Assembly (NCBI RefSeq): GCF_018588885.1
Contig: NZ_JAFFIW010000016.1
Location: 62,001-126,000 of the forward strand
Direction: 5' to 3'
Length of the DNA stretch: 64,000 nucleotides
From: Mesorhizobium sp. dw_380
GTDB lineage: Bacteria > Pseudomonadota > Alphaproteobacteria > Rhizobiales > Rhizobiaceae
The notes under the pieces were generated by a model. That model did not search any database. It had not been told where the DNA came from and saw nothing but the letters and a program-made list of their open reading frames with translations. Positions 53,700-62,479 of the stretch are shown here, piece after piece. Every line of letters starts with the position of its first letter. Position 1 is the stretch's first letter. A program made the translations under genes and the position numbers.

Positions 53700-54208
53700 T
53701 GATCCATGTCTGCTCACTGGCGAAGGTCGAGGAAACGGTGGCCAGGACCGGTGCCGACCGCATGCTGTCGCTGCTCGCCGCCGGAACCGAGGTGGCGCGC
53801 CCGGCCTCGATATCGAGCGAAAACCACCTGCACCTGGTCATGCACGACATCACGGTGGCACAGGAGGGCATGACCATGCCGGGCGAGGAGCACGTCCGTA
53901 ACCTGCTCGACTTCGGGCGCCGGTGGGACCTGATAAGGCCGATGGTCGTGCATTGCTATGCCGGCATCAGCCGCTCGACCGCCTCCGCCTATATCATCGC
54001 CGCCGCGCTGGCGCCGAAACGCGACGAGCTTGAGTTGGCTCAAACGCTGCGCGCACTGTCACCCTCGGCGACACCCAATCCGCGGCTGATTGCCGTGGCC
54101 GACGCGCTGCTTGACCGCAACGGCCGCATGATCGAAGCAATCGAATCGATCGGGCGCGGTGCGGATGCCTTTGAAGGCACGCCCTTTGCCCTCAAAGTCG
54201 ATATCTAG
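53696..54208 (+). CDS. Tyrosine-phosphatase-like protein coupled to cobC
   Basis: This 170-residue protein has the cysteine phosphatase P-loop HCYAGISRS (C-x5-R) near residue 84. An upstream Asp in MHDITVAQ may be a candidate general acid. It fits the dual-specificity/tyrosine phosphatase fold. The ATG overlaps the cobC stop by 4 bp (ATGA), so it belongs to the B12 unit by translation. The substrate is unknown. A phosphatase acting on a B12 intermediate such as alpha-ribazole phosphate or cobalamin phosphate is my inference. Confidence 0.8.
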   Translation: MMIHVCSLAKVEETVARTGADRMLSLLAAGTEVARPASISSENHLHLVMHDITVAQEGMTMPGEEHVRNLLDFGRRWDLIRPMVVHCYAGISRSTASAYIIAAALAPKRDELELAQTLRALSPSATPNPRLIAVADALLDRNGRMIEAIESIGRGADAFEGTPFALKVDI

Positions 54209-55012
54209 CTACTTCAGCCAATCGGCGAGCTTTGCCTTGCGCACATCCCGCAGCAGGCTGATGAAGCCATCAGCTTGATGTTCCGCGGTCAGCCGGCCTT
54301 TCTCCGATGTCGCGATGCTGGCGTCGCCGACTACCCCGTTCGGATTGAGATCCCCAGCGATCCAGGCGAAAGCATGGGTGCCGGTGTGGCGCAGCAGCGA
54401 AAATTCCTTCTCGGCCTTGGCGACGTTGGAAACGAAATTGTCGGCCTTGCCCATGTCGACGAGATCCGGTCGGAAATGCAGCATCAGCGACGTCTCGACA
54501 TCGCCGCCATGGATGCCGTGACGGTCCTCGAGTTCGGTGTACATGCCGGCCGGGCGGCCAAAGCGCTGCCAGCTTGTCTTCACCGCCAGCATCCTTTCGC
54601 GCACGCGCAATTCGCGCGTGATGATGCCCATGATCTCCTCATTGCCGCCATGCGAGTTGACGACGATCAGCTTGCGCACCCCGGCGCGCGCGATCGACAG
54701 GCCAAGCTCGGTCCAGGCCTCGATCAGCGTCGTTGCCGGCAAAGTGAGCGTGCCCGGCGCGTGCAGGTGCTCGTTCGACTTGCCGACCGCCTGGACCGGC
54801 AGGATGCGGATGTCGAGATCGTCGGGCAGGCGCGAAATGACCGTGTCGAGCATGCCGGTCATGATCGAAGTGTCGGTCGAGACCGGCAGATGCGGCCCGT
54901 GCTGCTCGATCGCGGCCACCGGCAGCACGGCAATCGTCGCCTCCGGGTCGATCGAAGCATATTCGGTTGTCCGGTAGTCACCCCACCAGACGCGTTTTTT
55001 GCCAACAGTCAT
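54209..55012 (-). CDS. Creatininase family amidohydrolase
   Basis: This is a 267-residue metal-dependent hydrolase of the creatininase family (creatinine amidohydrolase, formamide hydrolases and relatives). Metal and catalytic motifs are VLPVAAIEQHGPHLPVSTDT, KSNEHLHAPGTLTL, VNSHGGNEE and DRHGIHGGDVETSL. I start at the ATG 55012 (MTVGKKRVWWGDYRTTEY). The ridA-like gene lies 55 bp upstream on the same strand. Together they diverge from the ABC transporter cluster, which suggests a shared nitrogen-compound pathway. Confidence 0.88.
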   Translation of the reverse strand: MTVGKKRVWWGDYRTTEYASIDPEATIAVLPVAAIEQHGPHLPVSTDTSIMTGMLDTVISRLPDDLDIRILPVQAVGKSNEHLHAPGTLTLPATTLIEAWTELGLSIARAGVRKLIVVNSHGGNEEIMGIITRELRVRERMLAVKTSWQRFGRPAGMYTELEDRHGIHGGDVETSLMLHFRPDLVDMGKADNFVSNVAKAEKEFSLLRHTGTHAFAWIAGDLNPNGVVGDASIATSEKGRLTAEHQADGFISLLRDVRKAKLADWLK

Positions 55013-55067
55013 GCCATGCCTCTCTGATGGATAAGCCAGACGTAGCGCGACAAAGGATGTCTGTCGA

Positions 55068-55451
55068 TCACCCGGCCGCGATCGCCTCGACCTCGACCTT
55101 GAATTCGGGCCGGGCAAAGCCCGACACGATCATCAGCGTCGAGGCCGGCGCCGGGCTCGAAAACAGCCGGTCGCGGACATCCATATAGGGCCGCAGATGC
55201 GCGCGGTCGGTGACGTAGGCGTTGATGCGTACGATGTCCTGGAGCCCCAAGCCGGCCTCGCCAAGGATCGCGGCGATGTTGCGGAAGCAGAGCTCGGCCT
55301 GGGCGCCGGCGCCTTCGGGAATCTGGTCGTCCGCCGTGATGGCGACCTGGCCCGAGCACAACACCAGCCGCTTGCCGGCCGGCACCTCGACACCGTGGCT
55401 ATAGCGAGCAAAGGGCGGCTTGATCGACTTGGGGGTGAGGAACTTGAACAT
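55068..55451 (-). CDS. RidA family protein (YjgF/YER057c/UK114)
   Basis: This is a 127-residue RidA-like protein. Family members hydrolyse reactive imine/enamine intermediates or act as deaminases. Seen motifs are VLCSGQVAITADDQIPEGAG, CFRNIAAILGEAGLGLQDIVR and the C-terminal FKVEVEAIAAG with the usual Glu. The substrate-binding Arg in the usual IVRINAYVTD block (R near residue 88) is present. It likely heads an operon with the creatininase gene. Confidence 0.87.
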   Translation of the reverse strand: MFKFLTPKSIKPPFARYSHGVEVPAGKRLVLCSGQVAITADDQIPEGAGAQAELCFRNIAAILGEAGLGLQDIVRINAYVTDRAHLRPYMDVRDRLFSSPAPASTLMIVSGFARPEFKVEVEAIAAG

Positions 55452-55639
55452 GGCAATCTCCTGGATACCGTCAGCCTAAGGCGGGATGCGTTACGGCTTC
55501 AAGATGGCGGTGCATGTTGCAGGTGCGATTGTGGACAGGCGTTCAAAAAATAGGCACGATGCCTCCGGTGCAGCACGACCTTTCCGGCTTTCGCAGATGG
55601 CTGTGGTGCAGGCGGGCGGGTCCCGGCGCGAGGCGCCGG

Positions 55640-55655
55640 TGGCATGTGTCTTGCT
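55640..55655 (+). promoter_or_regulatory. Sigma-54 promoter upstream of the ABC transporter operon
   Basis: TGGCATG-N4-TTGCT at 55640-55655 has GG at 55641-55642 and GC at 55653-55654 with exactly 10 bases between, as required for RpoN. It is about 60 bp before the substrate-binding gene ATG. GGTGCA motifs, which are NtrC half-site-like, lie upstream at 55509, 55567 and 55605. The core match is direct; the NtrC sites are suggestive only. Confidence 0.6.
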
Positions 55656-55717
55656 TCTTAAATCTTTGGTGTCGAGCCTGGCGCGTGGCGTGCCGGAGCA
55701 AACAAAGGGTGGTGTCG

Positions 55718-56722
55718 ATGTACGCAAAACAGAAGATCTCGGTGGCGGTGGTGGCCTTGCTTGCTGCCAGCACGCTCGGGGCCGCGGCGAATGAAAAAGT
55801 CACCTTCGGCACCAATTGGTTGGCCGAGCCGGAACATGGCGGCTATTACCAGGCCGTGGCGGACGGCACCTATGCCGCCTGCGGCCTCGACGTCACCATC
55901 ATGCAGGGCGGCCCGCAGGTCAGCGGCCGGCCGATGCTGCTGGCCGGCAAGATCGATTTCTACATGGGCGGCAATCTGCTGTCGGCCTTCGATGCCGTCC
56001 AGCAAGGCATTCCGATGCGCGTGGTGGCAGCCGATTTCCAGAAGGACCCCCAGGTCATCATGTCCCATCCCGGCGAGGGGCTGGACAAGTGGGAGGATTT
56101 GAAGAACGCAGAGCAGTACATATTGGGCGATGAGGGTGCGCAGACCTTCTTCCAGTGGATGGTCATCGAGCTCGGCTTCGACGCCGCCAAGCGCGCGCCC
56201 TACACCTACAACACCGCTCCGTTCCTGGCCAACAAGAAGTCGATCCAGCAGGGCTACGTCACTTCCGAGCCGTTCGCGGTCAAAAAGGAAGGCGGCTTCG
56301 TGCCGAACCAGTTCCTGCTCGCCGACTATGGCTGGGATACCTATTCGACGACAATCGAGGTGATGCAGGACACGATCGACAAGAAGCCGGAGGTGGTCCA
56401 GTGCTTCGTCGACGGCTCGGCAAAGGGCTGGTACAAATATCTCTACGGCGACAACAAGGCCGCCAACGACATGATCAAGAAAGACAATCCTGACATGAGC
56501 GACGAGCAGATCGCCTTCTCGATCGACCAGATGAAGAAGTTCGGTCTGGCCGATTCCGGCGATACCGAGAAGCTCGGCGTCGGCGCGATGACCGACGCGC
56601 GGATCAAGAGTTTTTACGACAAGATGGTCAAGGCCAAGGTTACGCCCGCGGGCATCGACATCACGAAGGCCTACACGCTGGCCTTCGTCAACAAGGGCGT
56701 CGGGCTCGAGCTGAAGAAATAG
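55718..56722 (+). CDS. ABC transporter substrate-binding protein (NMT1/THI5-like)
   Basis: This is the periplasmic binding protein of an ABC importer, 334 residues. It has a signal peptide (KISVAVVALLAASTLGAAA, cleaved near ANEK). The NMT1/THI5-like fold binds small nitrogen-rich ligands such as pyrimidines, taurine or nitriles. Blocks seen are FGTNWLAEPEHGGYYQAVADG, GKIDFYMGGNLL and KKSIQQGYVTSEPF. I chose the ATG at 55718; a GTG lies at 55712. It opens a transporter-amidohydrolase-oxidase operon. Confidence 0.9.
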   Translation: MYAKQKISVAVVALLAASTLGAAANEKVTFGTNWLAEPEHGGYYQAVADGTYAACGLDVTIMQGGPQVSGRPMLLAGKIDFYMGGNLLSAFDAVQQGIPMRVVAADFQKDPQVIMSHPGEGLDKWEDLKNAEQYILGDEGAQTFFQWMVIELGFDAAKRAPYTYNTAPFLANKKSIQQGYVTSEPFAVKKEGGFVPNQFLLADYGWDTYSTTIEVMQDTIDKKPEVVQCFVDGSAKGWYKYLYGDNKAANDMIKKDNPDMSDEQIAFSIDQMKKFGLADSGDTEKLGVGAMTDARIKSFYDKMVKAKVTPAGIDITKAYTLAFVNKGVGLELKK

Positions 56723-56735
56723 GCCGGTCCCAGCG

Positions 56736-57560
56736 ATGATAAGGGAAAAGGTGGCGCAAGCGCCGGCCTTGGACGTCGCTCCGACCTTGCTGGCGCTGCG
56801 CGGCGTCGGCAAGGTCTTTTCCAATGGCGTGACGGCGTTGAGCGATGTCGACCTGACGATCCGGGAGGGCGATTTCCTCAGTCTGCTCGGGCCGTCCGGC
56901 TGCGGCAAGTCGACGGCGCTGCGGCTGATCGCCGGCCTGTCGACGCCGACATCCGGCGTGCTCGACTGGCGCGGCGGCGGTTCGCTCGACCGCGCCAACA
57001 TCGGCTTCGTCTTCCAGGAGCCGACCCTGCTGCCCTGGGCCAGTGTTTTCGACAATGTCTGGCTGCCGCTGCGGCTAAAAGGCATTTCCCGCGCCAAGGC
57101 GGCACCGGCGATAACGGAGATGCTGGCGCGGGTGCACCTGACCGGCTTCGAGCACGCGGTGCCGCGCGAGCTTTCGGGCGGCATGAAGATGCGCGTCTCG
57201 ATCGCGCGGGCCATGGTGACCAAGCCGCGCGTGCTTTTGATGGACGAGCCGTTCGCCGCGCTCGACGAGATCACACGCTTCAAGCTCAACGACGATCTGC
57301 TGGAATTGTGGCAGGACGAACGCTTCACCGTCGTCTTCGTCACCCACAGCGTCTTTGAGAGCGTGTTCCTTTCCAACCGCGTCGTCGTCATGGCGGCGCG
57401 GCCGGGAAGGGTGTTCGATGAACTCGCCATCAAGGCCTCCTATCCGCGCGACGAGGCTTTTCGCACCTCGCCGGACTACGCGGCGCTGTGCCGGCAGGCC
57501 TCCGACGTGCTGGTCAACGCCATCAATTCAACAGCAGGCGCGCATCATGACGGCCATTGA
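56736..57560 (+). CDS. ABC transporter ATP-binding protein
   Basis: This is the ATPase of the nitrate/sulfonate/pyrimidine-type importer, 274 residues. It has Walker A LGPSGCGKSTALRL, Q-loop FVFQEPTLLPWASV, signature LSGGMKMRVSIARAM and Walker B VLLMDEPFAALD. It begins 13 bp after the binding-protein gene and overlaps the permease start by 14 bp. Confidence 0.93.
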   Translation: MIREKVAQAPALDVAPTLLALRGVGKVFSNGVTALSDVDLTIREGDFLSLLGPSGCGKSTALRLIAGLSTPTSGVLDWRGGGSLDRANIGFVFQEPTLLPWASVFDNVWLPLRLKGISRAKAAPAITEMLARVHLTGFEHAVPRELSGGMKMRVSIARAMVTKPRVLLMDEPFAALDEITRFKLNDDLLELWQDERFTVVFVTHSVFESVFLSNRVVVMAARPGRVFDELAIKASYPRDEAFRTSPDYAALCRQASDVLVNAINSTAGAHHDGH

Positions 57561-58392
57561 CGAGCTCAAGCTCGACCCCGAGGAAGCGCGCCGAGTGCGC
57601 CAGGAGCGGTTCGAGCGGATCGGCCGCTGGGTTCTGCCCTTGGCGATCATGATCCTGGCGATCTGGCTGTGGGACCGCATCTGCGTCTGGAACGCTATCC
57701 CGCAATACATCCTGCCGCGCCCCGGCGTGGTGCTGTCCACGCTCTACAACGATGCCGGTCTGCTGTTTTCCGCGCTGCTGGTCACCTTGCGCATCACCTT
57801 CCTCAGCCTCGTTCTGGCGGTAATAGGCGGTGTCGGGCTTGCGGTGCTGTTCGCGCAATCGAAATGGGTGGAAATGTCGTTCTTCCCGTTCGCCATCGTG
57901 CTGCAGGTGACGCCGATCGTGGCGATCTTTCCGCTGATCAACATCTATGTCGACAACCAGACGACCAAGCTTCTGCTCTGCGCCTGGATCGTCGCCTTCT
58001 TTCCGATCCTGTCCAACACGACGCTCGGCCTCAACTCCGTCGACCGCAATCTGCGCGACCTGTTCAAGCTCAACGGCGCGACGCGCTGGCAGCAGCTGCG
58101 GTACCTGCGGCTACCGGCGGCGATGCCGTATTTCCTCGGCGGATTGAAGATCGCCGGCGGCCTGTCGCTGATCGGCGCCGTGGTGGCCGAGTTCGTCGCC
58201 GGTACCACCGGACAGTCGTCGGGCCTCGCCTCGCGCATCATCGAGGCCGGCTACCGGCTCAACGCGCCGCGGCTGTTCGCGGCACTGTTCCTGATCTCAC
58301 TGACCGGCATCCTGATCTTCCTCGTGCTGTCGCTGATTTCGCATCTTATTTTGCGGCGCTGGCACGAAAGCGCGCTGAAGCAGGAGCGGTAG
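57547..58392 (+). CDS. ABC transporter permease
   Basis: This is the membrane component of the importer, 281 residues with about six helices. The binding-protein-dependent transport signature is seen as LNGATRWQQLRYLRLPAAMPY (EAA-type loop). The ATG at 57547 (MTAIDELKLDPEEARR) lies inside the end of the ATPase gene. It fits the TauC/SsuC/ThiX-type permeases. The next gene starts 2 bp after its stop. Confidence 0.92.
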   Translation: MTAIDELKLDPEEARRVRQERFERIGRWVLPLAIMILAIWLWDRICVWNAIPQYILPRPGVVLSTLYNDAGLLFSALLVTLRITFLSLVLAVIGGVGLAVLFAQSKWVEMSFFPFAIVLQVTPIVAIFPLINIYVDNQTTKLLLCAWIVAFFPILSNTTLGLNSVDRNLRDLFKLNGATRWQQLRYLRLPAAMPYFLGGLKIAGGLSLIGAVVAEFVAGTTGQSSGLASRIIEAGYRLNAPRLFAALFLISLTGILIFLVLSLISHLILRRWHESALKQER

Positions 58393-58394
58393 CC

Positions 58395-59696
58395 TTGATA
58401 CCAGCCGCCAGCTCTTACCACCTTGCCAACGCGCGTGTTCATCAATCCATCACGCAAGATCTTTCCGCGACCTTCGATGCTGACGGGTTCGCGCTCGCCG
58501 ACATTGCTATTGCCGACGGCAAGATTTCCAGCATCGCCGCACATGGCGGATCGAAGGCACCCGCCGATGCCATCGATCTTGGCGGCCGCATAATCCTGCC
58601 GTGCTTCGTCGACTGCCACACGCATATCGACAAGGGCCACATCTGGCCGCGAAAACCCAATCCCGATGGCAGTTTCATGGGCGCGTTGAACGCCACCGGC
58701 GCCGACCGCGCTCTGCGCTGGAGTGCCGAGGATGTGGCGCGGCGCATGGATTTCTCGCTGCGCTCGGCCTACGCGCATGGCACCAGGGCGCTGCGCACCC
58801 ATATCGACAGCGTCGCTCCGCAGGAGGAAATCTCCTGGCCGGTGTTCGAGGCGATGCGCGAGACATGGCGCGGCCGCATCGAATTGCAGGGCGCCTGCCT
58901 GCTCGGCATCGAGGGCGTGCGCGACAAAAAATGGTTCGACCGGCTGGCGAAAAGGGTTGCCGCGGCCAAGGGCGTGCTCGGCGTCGTCACCTATATGGTG
59001 CCGGACCTGGAAGAACTGCTCGACCAGGTCTTCGCGCAAGCGATCAAGCATGGCCTCGATCTCGATTTCCACGCCGACGAGACCGACGATGTTTCCGCGA
59101 TATCGCTGAAGAAGATTGCCGAGGCCGCACTCTGGAACGGCTTCGAGGGCAAGATCCTTGTCGGCCATTGCTGCTCGCTGGCGCGGCAGCCCGATCTCGA
59201 GGTGCTCGACACGCTGGACAAGGTGGCGAAGGCCGGACTGGCGGTGGTGTCGCTGCCGATGTGCAATCTCTATCTGCAGGATCGGCGCGGCGACGCCGTC
59301 ACGCCGCGCTGGCGAGGCGTGACGCTACTGCATGAGATGAAGGCGAGGGGCATTCCGGTCGCGGTCGCGTCCGACAACACGCGCGATCCCTTCTATGCCT
59401 ATGGCGATCTCGACATGCTGGAGGTCTACCGCATGGCGACGCGCATCCTGCATTTCGATCATCCGGTCGCGGACTGGCCGCGGACGGTCACCGCGACGCC
59501 GGCCAAGGTGATGCGGCTCGACGGCTTCGGCACGCTTGCCGCCGGCGGTGATGCCGACTTCATTCTGTTCAAAGGTCGGAGCTGGACGGAATTGCTGTCG
59601 CGGCCCGAATCGGATCGCATTGTCGTGCGCGCCGGGCGGGCGATCGACCGGCAATTGCCCGATTATGCCGAACTCGACGGGCTGATGGTGGAATGA
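58395..59696 (+). CDS. Amidohydrolase family protein (cytosine deaminase-like)
   Basis: This is a 433-residue metal-dependent hydrolase. The metal motif DCHTHIDKGHI, later ADETDD, VGHCCSLA and ASDNTRDPFYAYGDLDML match the cytosine deaminase subgroup of the amidohydrolase superfamily. It uses a TTG start at 58395, 2 bp after the permease stop, so it is probably translationally coupled. It likely deaminates or opens the imported nitrogen compound; the exact substrate is unknown. Confidence 0.87.
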   Translation: MIPAASSYHLANARVHQSITQDLSATFDADGFALADIAIADGKISSIAAHGGSKAPADAIDLGGRIILPCFVDCHTHIDKGHIWPRKPNPDGSFMGALNATGADRALRWSAEDVARRMDFSLRSAYAHGTRALRTHIDSVAPQEEISWPVFEAMRETWRGRIELQGACLLGIEGVRDKKWFDRLAKRVAAAKGVLGVVTYMVPDLEELLDQVFAQAIKHGLDLDFHADETDDVSAISLKKIAEAALWNGFEGKILVGHCCSLARQPDLEVLDTLDKVAKAGLAVVSLPMCNLYLQDRRGDAVTPRWRGVTLLHEMKARGIPVAVASDNTRDPFYAYGDLDMLEVYRMATRILHFDHPVADWPRTVTATPAKVMRLDGFGTLAAGGDADFILFKGRSWTELLSRPESDRIVVRAGRAIDRQLPDYAELDGLMVE

Positions 59697-61099
59697 TGGA
59701 TATCGCCGCGCTGAAACGCGATCTCGACGGGATAAAACTCGACGACAATCCGGCGATCGTCCAACAGAAGAGCCGCGACTTCTACTGGTACAGCCCGGTG
59801 CTGAAACAGCAGCTCGACCATGTCACCGGCGACCTGATCGTGACGCCGAAGACCGAAGCCGACGTGATGCGCGTTCTCGCCGCGTGCCATCGGCATGGCA
59901 TTCCGGTGACGCCGCGCGGCAGCGGCACAGGCAATTACGGCCAGGCGATGCCGCTGTCTGGCGGCGTGGTGCTCAACCTTGCCGAGATGAACGAGATCAA
60001 GTCGATCGCGCCGGGGCGCGTGGTGACGGGACCGGGCGCGGTCCTGGCCGACATCGACAGGGCAACGCGGGCGCATTCCGGCCAGGAATTGCGGCTCTCG
60101 CCCTCCACCTACAACACCGCTTCGATCGGCGGCTTCATCGCCGGCGGTTCGGGCGGTGTCGGCTCGATCAATTTCGGCGGATTGCGCGATTTCGGCAATG
60201 TGCTGCGTCTGCGCGTGGTGACCATGGAAGCCGAGCCGAAGGCGCTCGAACTCACCGGCGAGGATTTGCACAAGGTGACCCACGCCTATGGTACCAACGG
60301 CATCATCACCGAAGTCGAGATGCCGCTGACCGCGGCCTATGAGTGGGTCGATGTCATCGTCGGCTTCGACAAGTTCATGGACGCGGCGCGCTATGGCAAT
60401 GCGCTGGCGTGCCAGGACGGCATCCTGACCAAGCTGATCACGCCGATCGCGGCACCCGTGCCGCAGCTCTATTTCAAGCGCCACCAGAAGTTTTTCAGGG
60501 AAGGGCAAAGCATCTGCGTCGTCATGGTGGCGCAGCATGGGCTGGATGCTTTCCTCGCCTTCACCCGCCGGGCGGGCGGGGAGGTGATCTTCAACGCCAC
60601 CACAGCGACGCTGGAGGAGAAAAAAGGTCTGCCGCCGGCCTATGAGCTGGCCTGGAACCACACGACACTCAGGGCATTGCGGGTTGATCCCGACATCACC
60701 TATCTGCAGTCGCTCTATCCCTTTCCCAACCAGCTGGCGCTGGTCGAGAAGATGGATGCGATGTTTCCGGGCGAAGTGTTCTCGCATCTCGAATTCGTGC
60801 GGCTGGACGGCAACATCACCTGTTTTGGCCTGCCGCTGGTGAAGTTCACCACCGAGGCGCGGCTCGACGAGATCATCCGTCTGCATGAGGAGAATGGCTG
60901 CCCGATCTTCAACCCGCATCGCTACACGCTGGAAGAGGGCGGCATGAAGCAGACGGACGCGGTGCAGCTCGCGTTCAAGCGCGAGACCGATCCGCAAGGC
61001 CTGCTCAATCCCGGCAAGATGATCGCCTGGGAAAACCCGGATTATGACTACCGTTCTGGCCGGACTTTTTTGTTCAAGGGACTGCAGAGGACGGGATGA
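59693..61099 (+). CDS. FAD-linked oxidase (PCMH-type, GlcD/VAO-like)
   Basis: This is a 468-residue FAD-dependent oxidase/dehydrogenase. The FAD-binding segment PVTPRGSGTGNYGQAMPLSGG and GFIAGGSGGVGSINFGG near residues 75-160 mark the PCMH-type domain, and the C-terminal half is the FAD-linked oxidase cap ending LLNPGKMIAWE. It may oxidise the product of the upstream hydrolase. It overlaps the amidohydrolase gene by 4 bp and is the last gene before a palindromic repeat. Confidence 0.87.
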   Translation: MMDIAALKRDLDGIKLDDNPAIVQQKSRDFYWYSPVLKQQLDHVTGDLIVTPKTEADVMRVLAACHRHGIPVTPRGSGTGNYGQAMPLSGGVVLNLAEMNEIKSIAPGRVVTGPGAVLADIDRATRAHSGQELRLSPSTYNTASIGGFIAGGSGGVGSINFGGLRDFGNVLRLRVVTMEAEPKALELTGEDLHKVTHAYGTNGIITEVEMPLTAAYEWVDVIVGFDKFMDAARYGNALACQDGILTKLITPIAAPVPQLYFKRHQKFFREGQSICVVMVAQHGLDAFLAFTRRAGGEVIFNATTATLEEKKGLPPAYELAWNHTTLRALRVDPDITYLQSLYPFPNQLALVEKMDAMFPGEVFSHLEFVRLDGNITCFGLPLVKFTTEARLDEIIRLHEENGCPIFNPHRYTLEEGGMKQTDAVQLAFKRETDPQGLLNPGKMIAWENPDYDYRSGRTFLFKGLQRTG

Positions 61100-61112
61100 A
61101 AGGTTTGCGCTT

Positions 61113-61279
61113 GAACGCCCCCCTCTGTCCTGCCGGACATCTCCCCCTCAAGGGGGGAGATCGACAATTTCAACGCGTCGCAAACCTTGCAGCGCTGGTG
61201 TTTGGCGAAAACAGTAGTGACGGCCAATCTCCCCCCTTGAGGGGGAGATGCCCGGCAGGGCAGAGGGGGGTGCCTCGCG
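61113..61279. repeat. Intergenic copy of the palindromic repeat found inside cobN (type B)
   Basis: The outer arms GAACGCCCCCCTCTGTCCTG (left) and the reverse-complementary right arm ending TGCCTCGCGG, with inner CTCCCCCTCAAGGGGGGAGA palindromes, match the element at 1585-1758, spacer included in part. Here it lies between two genes, 14 bp after the oxidase stop and 23 bp before the next start. Confidence 0.88.
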
Positions 61280-61301
61280 GCGACCTCCGGGATAGTCCGC
61301 T

Positions 61302-61883
61302 GTGAACATCCTCGTCCTCTACGCCCATCCGGTCGAGACCAGCTTCAATGCCGGCCTGCACCGGGTGATCGTCGAGCGGCTGACGACGGCCGGCCATGCG
61401 GTCGATGATTGCGACCTCTACACCGAGAATTTCGATCCGAGGCTGACTCACCAGGAGAGGCTGGACTATCACAACCAGCGTGGCTCGGCGGACCCGGCGG
61501 CGCCGTATGTCGAGCGCCTGGTGCGGGCCGATGCGCTGGTGCTTTCCTATCCGGTCTGGAACTACGGCTTCCCGGCGATCCTGAAGGGCTTCTTCGATCG
61601 CGTCTTCCTGCCCGGCGTGTCGTTCAAGCTGGTCGACGGCAAGGTGCAGCCGTCGCTGCACAACATCCGCAAGGTCGCGGCCGTCACCACCTATGGCGGC
61701 AGCCGGTTCCGCGCCATGCTGATGGGCGATCCGCCGCGCAAACTGATCAAGCGCATGCTGCGCGCCACTGTAAAGCCGGGCGCGCCGGTGACCTATCTCG
61801 CGCACTACGCGATGAACCTGTCGACTGACCAAACGCGGAAGTCCTTCATGACGAAGGTTGCGGCGAGCATGGATGCGTTCTGA
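61302..61883 (+). CDS. NAD(P)H-dependent oxidoreductase, flavodoxin-like fold (copy 1)
   Basis: This is a 193-residue quinone-reductase-type flavoprotein with a GTG start. FMN/FAD-binding motifs are LVLYAHPVETSFNAGLHRVI at the N-terminus and LSYPVWNYGFPAILKGFFDRV in the middle, typical of the NQO/MdaB-like family. It overlaps the next gene, its paralogue, by one base (TGATG). Substrate unknown; a quinone or flavin acceptor is likely. Confidence 0.88.
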   Translation: MNILVLYAHPVETSFNAGLHRVIVERLTTAGHAVDDCDLYTENFDPRLTHQERLDYHNQRGSADPAAPYVERLVRADALVLSYPVWNYGFPAILKGFFDRVFLPGVSFKLVDGKVQPSLHNIRKVAAVTTYGGSRFRAMLMGDPPRKLIKRMLRATVKPGAPVTYLAHYAMNLSTDQTRKSFMTKVAASMDAF

Positions 61884-62470
61884 TGCGGGTCCTCGTGGTC
61901 TACTGCCATCCGGTGCCGGAGAGTTTTTGTGCCGCCATTCGCGACACTGCCATTGAGGTGCTGACGCGACGAGGCTGGCAGGTGCGGCTGCTCGACCTCT
62001 ACGCCGAGAACTTCAATCCGGTGATGGGCTGCGACGAGCGGCGCAGCTACAATGACCAGGCGCCGCGAGACCCAGCGCTGAAGCCGCATTTCGAGCTGCT
62101 CAGCTGGGCCGAGGCGATCCTGTTCGTCTATCCGACGTGGTGGTACGGGCTGCCGGCGATGCTGAAGGGCTGGCTCGACCGGGTCTGGGCGACGGACGTC
62201 GCCTTCAAGCTGCCGGCGGGCAAGGGGCGGATCAGATCGCTGATGCGGCATGTGACCAAGGTCGGCGTCATCACCACCTGCGGCGCGCCGACCTGGTGGA
62301 GCGTCGTCGTCGGCCAGCCCGGACGCAAAACCCTGCTGCGCGGCATGCGCGCGCTGTGCGCGACGCGCTGCCGGACATTTTTCCTGGCGCATTATCTGAT
62401 GGATTCATCGACGCCGGCAACGAGAGCGGCGTTTCTGGGGAAGGTGAGAGCGAAGCTGGAGCGGTTTTGA
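61883..62470 (+). CDS. NAD(P)H-dependent oxidoreductase, flavodoxin-like fold (copy 2)
   Basis: This is a 195-residue paralogue of the preceding gene with the same layout: LVVYCHPVPESFCAAIR at the start, DLYAENFNPVM, and FVYPTWWYGLPAMLKGWLDRV. The two proteins are clearly related along their length, so this is an old tandem duplication. The ATG overlaps the stop of copy 1. A palindromic repeat follows its stop. Confidence 0.88.
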   Translation: MRVLVVYCHPVPESFCAAIRDTAIEVLTRRGWQVRLLDLYAENFNPVMGCDERRSYNDQAPRDPALKPHFELLSWAEAILFVYPTWWYGLPAMLKGWLDRVWATDVAFKLPAGKGRIRSLMRHVTKVGVITTCGAPTWWSVVVGQPGRKTLLRGMRALCATRCRTFFLAHYLMDSSTPATRAAFLGKVRAKLERF

Positions 62471-62479
62471 GCAATTAGC

